Part shown: positions 59,059-64,000 of the stretch, in pieces
Numbering within the stretch: position 1 is the stretch's first letter
Layout: each line of letters begins with the position of its first letter
Source: Owenia fusiformis
Lineage: Eukaryota; Annelida; Polychaeta; Sabellida; Oweniidae
DNA length: 64,000 nucleotides
Assembly: GCA_903813345.2 (NCBI GenBank)
Contig: CAIIXF020000004.1
Location: 22,755,985 to 22,819,984 of the forward strand
Reading direction: 5' to 3'
The notes under the pieces: generated by a model
The model's input: the letters and a program-made list of their open reading frames with translations, nothing else
Told to the model about the DNA's origin: nothing
Databases searched by the model: none
Program-made: the position numbers and the translations under genes

Positions 59059-60021
59059 ATGGATTTGGAGCAGATTATTGAATCGAAAGACTTTGAAATA
59101 GCTAGATTAGTTCTGGAGAATGCAGAACTTGTTAATAAACTCTCAGACGCTAAAAGAAGAATTTTTAGAAATCAATCTGTTAGGCCGGTTGACCGCTATG
59201 ATGGCAGTGGAGACTGGCTTGACTACAAAACTCACTTTAGGGTTGTGAGCAAGGCCAATGGTTGGAGCTATGATGAAATGGCCTTGGAGCTGAGTTGTGC
59301 TGTTAAGGGCGATGCCTTATCTGTACTCACTGATATGCCTGGTAATGAACGTGAGGATTTTGAATCCATTGTACATCACTTGGAACAGCGTTTTGACCCA
59401 ACAAGCCAAGGCGACACCCTTATTAATTTGCTAGAGGCCAGAAGGAAGAATCCCAATGAAGCATTATCACAATTGGGGCAGGATATCAAAAGGTTATCAA
59501 ACAGGGCCTACTCGAAGTGGCCATATGAACTACGTATGGATATAGCGTTAAATCAATTTTATAATGCCCTCGAGGACACCGATATGAGGAAATACATCAA
59601 GAATAGGAAGCCCCGTGATATAGATGAAGCAGTAGGCATTGTATTGGAATACGAGTCAGATTATGGAACCGATGCTTATCAGAAAGACCTGGAAAGCATG
59701 CAGCCGCAAGAAGATCCTGTTATTGATACCCAGATGGGTCAAATAGTACAAGAATTCAAAGAACTTAAAAATACATTTTGTCAGGCAATGGAGCATCTTG
59801 CCTCATATACTGATGTGGAACATCTACCAAAATCTAATCCCTTTTCAATGCAGAATTTAGCAGCCTTCACATATAATTATCCCAAACCTCATAATCATCG
59901 TATCAAATGTTTTAACTGTACCCAGTATGGGCATGTTATAGCAGAGTGTCCCAAGCCCATAATAGAGGGTTCACCACCAAGAAATTTGAATCAGAATTGG
60001 AGGTCGGGAAACGAGCAGTAG
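59059..60021 (+). CDS. gag: Gag polyprotein of LTR copy 1
   Basis: 320 residues from the ATG at 59059. The first 35 or so residues are charged and helical (coiled-coil-like). A retrotransposon Gag capsid region follows (about 40-215), with GDWLDYKTHF, LEQRFDP and a KNPNEALSQLGQDI block. A single CCHC zinc knuckle is near the end (C284, C287, H292, C297: CFNCTQYGHVIAEC). This is Ty3/gypsy-like. The product would assemble particles and bind RNA. No frameshift or stop interrupts it. The overlapping second ORF is in the -1 frame. Confidence 0.85.
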   Translation: MDLEQIIESKDFEIARLVLENAELVNKLSDAKRRIFRNQSVRPVDRYDGSGDWLDYKTHFRVVSKANGWSYDEMALELSCAVKGDALSVLTDMPGNEREDFESIVHHLEQRFDPTSQGDTLINLLEARRKNPNEALSQLGQDIKRLSNRAYSKWPYELRMDIALNQFYNALEDTDMRKYIKNRKPRDIDEAVGIVLEYESDYGTDAYQKDLESMQPQEDPVIDTQMGQIVQEFKELKNTFCQAMEHLASYTDVEHLPKSNPFSMQNLAAFTYNYPKPHNHRIKCFNCTQYGHVIAECPKPIIEGSPPRNLNQNWRSGNEQ

Positions 60022-60326
60022 CTGAGCCTGGGGGTCGGGGGTCAGCTAATATAGAGAATGATGGACCCAAAAATAAATCAAAACATCACGTAGGATTTTG
60101 TTTTGATAATCAGATTACAGAATCTTCAGCTAACACTGAAGTAATAATGCATGGAGTACATAATATATATGGGGATATCCCTTTATTGATAACTGATTGC
60201 GTAGTAGGAAGTGTTCACATAGACTTATCAAAATGTAAGTCTGTATTAGGAAATGATGCAGCCAATATTTTGATACTTGAATCAAACCATGGGTACCATT
60301 ACCCACCTGCCTTCCAACCACCTTAG
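59946..60326 (+). CDS. Second ORF, -1 frame relative to gag (pol start remnant?)
   Basis: The frame is open from 59946, overlaps the last 76 bases of gag in the -1 frame, and continues 102 codons past the gag stop to HYPPAFQPP. This is the position and frame where Ty3-type pol begins. No D-(T/S)-G protease motif or later enzyme is present. The inverted copy at 63293-63673 encodes the same 126-residue length with about 20 substitutions and no stop. It may be read only after a -1 frameshift; function unknown. Confidence 0.5.
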   Translation: MSQAHNRGFTTKKFESELEVGKRAVAEPGGRGSANIENDGPKNKSKHHVGFCFDNQITESSANTEVIMHGVHNIYGDIPLLITDCVVGSVHIDLSKCKSVLGNDAANILILESNHGYHYPPAFQPP

Positions 60327-60449
60327 GGGTTGGTTAGACACTGGTGAACATTTGTCTTTGCACTTTTATGTTGTATGTTGTAATGGTGGTAGATTTTTTA
60401 TGTTTAAGAACATTGTACAGTTTATGTTTTTGATCGGGACGATCAAACC

Positions 60450-60462
60450 AAGGGGGGAGCAG
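60450..60462 (+). promoter_or_regulatory. Polypurine tract
   Basis: AAGGGGGGAGCAG lies directly before the 3' LTR, the expected plus-strand priming site. The same tract is present inverted at 63152-63164. Confidence 0.8.
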
Positions 60463-61773
60463 TGTAACAGAAATGCACTATTTCTGTTTTATATTAATAT
60501 TTTAGAGAAGTCAAAAATGTTTGGACGGGGTCATAATTAAATGTTCACTATTTTAGTGGAGTCAAATACAAGTGTTGGTTTCATAAATTCTTTGAAATTC
60601 CCAGTTCATAAATCAATGCACGCAAATCTGAATTCAATGCTCTGACCATTATAGCACTTTGTCATAAAGATTCTAATGTTTGTGAAACAGAGCTGAATAT
60701 TAAATTCACACGCTCAGTAGCATGTTGTTCAGATTTACTCTTTCACTCGAATTTATTAATTGCTACAAATCAAATGAGGCTGACATTTCATATTTTGTTC
60801 ACTATCAATTTTATCAGTTTGGATGCCACTCTGAAATATTTAATTATAAAGCCTTTGTTTATTGGAAGACAAATATACTGCTATTGTCCAAAGGTGCACA
60901 TGTACATCTGTGAGAATTCTCTCCTTGGTGAAATCATCCCAACCACAGACAAAGAATATTTTATGATGGATGTAGTTTAGTGCAACTAAATATGTATTTT
61001 CAAATGCTTGAATATGCATTGTTTATTAATCATGTAAATGTAATTAGATGTTGTAACTAACTTTGATCTGATGTGTATTGTCAGTTCCTGGAGAAACATT
61101 TATTTCTGACTACAGGAATATATTATATTCACCCCCCCCCCTCACTGCAGCAATTAAAGTGATCACTGTACACATTCCTTTGTTTGCCAATGCAGACACG
61201 TGTTAACAGGAGAGGCAAGGGTAGTGCCCCATAAATTAAACTGTCCCCAAAAATCTCTATCCAATCAGATCAACCTATTTAAATTGAGATCCGCCCTTAT
61301 TCCAAGAACTCCAAGAACTGTATATATACTGATGTATGACTTAAATAACAAGATAGCTTTTAGCTTTTAAAAATACCATACAAGTTTCTTAAGACAATGT
61401 TATAATCAAGAAGAAGAATAGCTTTTAGCTTAAAAGAAAATCATACAAACTTCTCAGGACAATATAATCATCATGAAGATGTGATTTTGAATAGAATAGC
61501 TTTTCGCTTTTAAAAATATCACACAAGCTTCTTAGGACAATGTTATCATCATGAAGATTTGATTTTGAATAGCTTGATTAAAGAACAATTTTGAGATACA
61601 TACAATATATAACAGTACTCGAGATGAAATAAAGATTATGCAAAATGTAGCTAGGAAAATGAAATAAACTTAGAAGTTGTGTCATCTACACAAATTTTAT
61701 GTTTAGTAATACTATTATGGACTGAAGCCGTGAACATTATTTTATTAACGTTTAATTCCCGTTAAATGTTACA
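60463..61773 (+). repeat. 3' LTR of copy 1
   Basis: The same length and near-identical sequence as the 5' LTR, with the same TGTAACA/TGTTACA ends, TATA-like site and internal 70-base repeats. Confidence 0.9.
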
Positions 61774-61844
61774 TTGAATCACACGTTCCCATGGAAACAG
61801 CGGTGCAGTTAGAGCAAAGTTCAGGAAAAATCTTCCAGCTAAAA

Positions 61845-63151
61845 TGTAACATTTAACGGGAATTAAACGTTAATAAAATAATGTTCACGACTTCAGTCCA
61901 TAATAGTATTACTAAACATAAAATTTGTGTAGATGACACAACTTCTAAGTTTATTTCATTTTCCTAGCTACATTTTGCATAATCTTTACTTCATCTCGAG
62001 CACACTCATCTGCGTCATTCTTAACGAAGCTAAAAGCTACTATCTTCAAAATCACATCTTTCTGATTATAACATTGTCTTAAGAGCTTGTGTGATATTCT
62101 TAAAAGCTAATAGCTATCCTATTCAAAATCACATCTTCATGATGATTATATTGTCCTGAGAAGTTTGTATGATTTTCTTTTAAGCTAAAAGCTATTCTAT
62201 TCAAAATCACATCTTCATGATGATTATATTGTCCCGAGAAGCTTGTGTGATATTCTAAAAAGCTAAAAGCTATTCTGTTATTTAAAAGTCATACATCAGT
62301 ATATATACAGTTTTTGGAGTTCTTGGAATAAGGGCGGATCTCAATTTAAATAGGTTGATCTGATTGGATAGAGATTTTTGGGGACAGTTTAATTTATGGG
62401 GCACTACCCTTGCCTCTCCTGTAAACACGTGTCTGCATTGGCAAACAAAGGAATGTGTACAGTGATCACTTTAATTGCTGCAGTGAGGGGGGTGAATATA
62501 ATCTATTCCTGTAGTCAGAAATAAATGTTTCTCCAGGAACTGTCGATACACATCAGATCAAAGTTAGTTACAACATCTAATTACATTTACATGATTAATA
62601 AACAATGCATATTCAAGCATTTAAAAATACATATTTAGTTGCACTAAACTACATCCATCATAAAATATTCTTTGTCTGTGGGTGGGATGATTTCACCAAG
62701 GAGAGAATTCTCACAGATGTACATGTGCACCTTTGGACAATAGCAGTATATTTGTCTTCCAATAAACAAAGGCTTTATAATTAAATATTTCAGAGTGGCA
62801 TCCAAACTGATAAAATTGATAGTGAACAAAATATGAAATGTCAGCCTCATTTGATTTGTAGCAATTAATAAATTCGAGTGAAAGAGTAAATCTGAACAAC
62901 ATGCTACTGAGCGTGTGAATTTAATATTCAGCTCTGTTTTACAAACATTAGAATCTTTACGACAAAGTGCTATAATGGTCAGAGCATTGAATTCAGATTT
63001 GCGTGCATTGATTTATGAACTGGGAATTTATGAAACCAACATTTGTATTTTACTCCACTAAAATAGTGAACATTTAATTATGACCCAGTCCAAACATTTT
63101 TGACTTCCCTAAAATATAAATATAAAACAGAAATAGTGCATTTCTGTTACA
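61845..63151 (-). repeat. 3' LTR of copy 2 (opposite orientation)
   Basis: 1307 bases, the same family as the LTRs of copy 1 but clearly diverged (scattered substitutions, small indels, altered 70-base repeats near 62030-62290). It is separated from copy 1 by 71 bases without recognisable content. Confidence 0.9.
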
Positions 63152-63292
63152 CTGCTCCCCCCTTGGTTTGATCGTCCCGATCAAAAACATAAACTGTACA
63201 ATGTTCTTAGACATAAAAAAATCTACCACCATTACAACATACAACATACAAGTGCATTTAAAGACAAATGTTCACCAGTGTCTTACCGACCC

Positions 63293-63673
63293 TTAAGGTG
63301 GTTGAAAGGCAGGTGGATAATGATATCCATGGTTTGATTCAAGTATCGAAATATTGGCTGCATCATTTGCCAATACAGACTTACGTTTTGATAAGTCTAT
63401 GTAAACACTTCCTACTACGCAATCAGTTATCAATAAAGGGGTATCCCCATATATACTCTGTACTCCATACATTATAACTTCAATGTTAGTTGAGGGTACT
63501 GTTATCTGATTATCAAAACAATATCCTACATGAAGTTTTGATATATTTTTGGGTCCATCATTCTCTATATTAGCTGACCCCCGACCCTCAGGCTCAGCTA
63601 CTGCTCGTTTCCCGACCTCCAATTCTGATTCAATTTTCTTGGTGATGAGCCCCCTATAATAGGCTTTGGACAC
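63293..63673 (-). CDS. Second ORF of copy 2
   Basis: 126 codons, the homologue of 59946-60326 with the same end (HYPPAFQPP), about 84 percent identical by eye and uninterrupted. It again overlaps the gag 3' end. Confidence 0.5.
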   Translation of the reverse strand: MSKAYYRGLITKKIESELEVGKRAVAEPEGRGSANIENDGPKNISKLHVGYCFDNQITVPSTNIEVIMYGVQSIYGDTPLLITDCVVGSVYIDLSKRKSVLANDAANISILESNHGYHYPPAFQPP

Positions 63674-64000
63674 TCTGCTATAACATGCCCATACCGGGTA
63701 CAGTTAAAACATTTAATACGATGCTTATGAGGTTTGGGATAATTATATGCGAAGGCTGCTAAATTACTCTGCGTTGGAATAGGATCAGATTTTGGGAGAT
63801 GTCTTCCATCAGTATATGAGGCAAGATGCTCCATTGTCTGACAAAATGTATTTTTAAGTTCTTTGAATTCATGTACTATTTGGCCCATCTGGGTATCAAT
63901 AATAGGATCTTCTTGCGCCTGCATGCTTTCTAGGCCTTTTTGATGATCATCGGTTCCATAATCTGACTCATATTCCAATCCAACGCCTACTGCTTCATCT
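63598..64000 (-). CDS. gag: Gag C-terminal part of copy 2 (partial)
   Basis: The frame is open from the window edge to the stop at 63598. It includes DTQMGQIV, the CCHC knuckle (CFNCTRYGHVIAEC) and the same end (NWRSGNEQ) as copy 1. The apparent Met at 63978 is internal; the real start lies outside the window. Confidence 0.8.
   Translation of the reverse strand, partial: DEAVGVGLEYESDYGTDDHQKGLESMQAQEDPIIDTQMGQIVHEFKELKNTFCQTMEHLASYTDGRHLPKSDPIPTQSNLAAFAYNYPKPHKHRIKCFNCTRYGHVIAECPKPIIGGSSPRKLNQNWRSGNEQ

Larger units (their letters stand above)
57352..61773 (+). mobile_element. Gag-only LTR retrotransposon (non-autonomous), copy 1
   Basis: Two 1311-base LTRs, almost identical, flank an internal region of only 1800 bases. 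That region holds a primer-binding site, gag, a short second ORF and a polypurine tract. No protease, reverse transcriptase, RNase H or integrase sequence was found. The gag resembles Ty3/gypsy. Flanking 5-base sequences (TATAT and TTGAA) do not match, so no target duplication is seen. Near-identical LTRs imply a recent insertion or recombination. Confidence 0.9.
61845..64000 (-). mobile_element. Gag-only LTR retrotransposon, copy 2 (cut by window edge)
   Basis: The minus-strand element has its polypurine tract at 63152-63164 and then the same internal layout as copy 1: second ORF, gag, and no enzyme genes between gag and LTR. It runs off the window. The arrangement with copy 1 is tail to tail. 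Confidence 0.85.

Noticed and set aside
1-64000. tRNA and rRNA genes
   Set aside because: No stretch with a credible full cloverleaf or rRNA core was recognised by eye; only one weak pol III-like fragment was seen near 11700.

Overview
This is an AT-rich eukaryotic nuclear window. It has multi-exon genes with GT-AG introns, dense DNA transposons and foldback elements, satellite DNA and LTR elements. No operons, bacterial signals or CRISPR arrays were seen. The gene content (a STELLO/DUF288 protein, a PTCHD3-like Patched protein, the last RPB1 exon with metazoan-type heptads, and a DDE-fold protein of a type I recall from marine invertebrates) points to a marine invertebrate animal. A hemichordate, echinoderm or similar genome fits, but the phylum cannot be fixed from the sequence alone.

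Layout. 1-3.5 kb: short inverted repeats, then a dead mariner element carrying a second transposon nested inside it. 4.0-7.6 kb (minus): a three-exon-visible gene for a large DDE/RNase H-fold protein. 7.8-25.5 kb (minus): a STELLO-like gene rebuilt here from three exons whose splice phases match exactly, with introns of about 12.2 and 3.9 kb filled with transposons. Its first exon lies in an inverted duplication, and the 3' end of its second exon sits in a four-copy tandem repeat. 26-35 kb: a Tc1-like element, tandem repeats, foldback elements and a few weak exon candidates. 35.7-37.4 kb (minus): a small two-exon C2H2-like gene, again with an inverted copy of its 5' end. 38.7-43.9 kb (minus): a complete PTCHD3-like gene in three or four exons, ending in minisatellite-encoded heptads. 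44-49 kb: a palindrome, a small terminal-inverted-repeat element and non-LTR retrotransposon remnants. 49.4-50.6 kb (minus): the last exon of the RNA polymerase II large subunit (CTD), interrupted by an in-frame TAG. 52.1-55.5 kb: a composite satellite. 56.9-57.1 kb: a MITE. 57.35-64 kb: two LTR elements in opposite orientation, both with a gag ORF and no pol.

The host genes do not form an obvious pathway. STELLO-like (Golgi-type membrane protein), Patched-like (membrane transporter/receptor fold) and RPB1 (transcription) are ordinary unrelated neighbours. The striking layer is structural: at least ten palindromic or TIR elements, nested insertions with clean target-site duplications, two genes with inverted 5' duplications, and a gag-only LTR family kept in two diverged copies.

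Exon boundaries were chosen by eye from reading frame, splice consensus and phase agreement. No alignments or database searches were run, so family names rest on recognised motifs.
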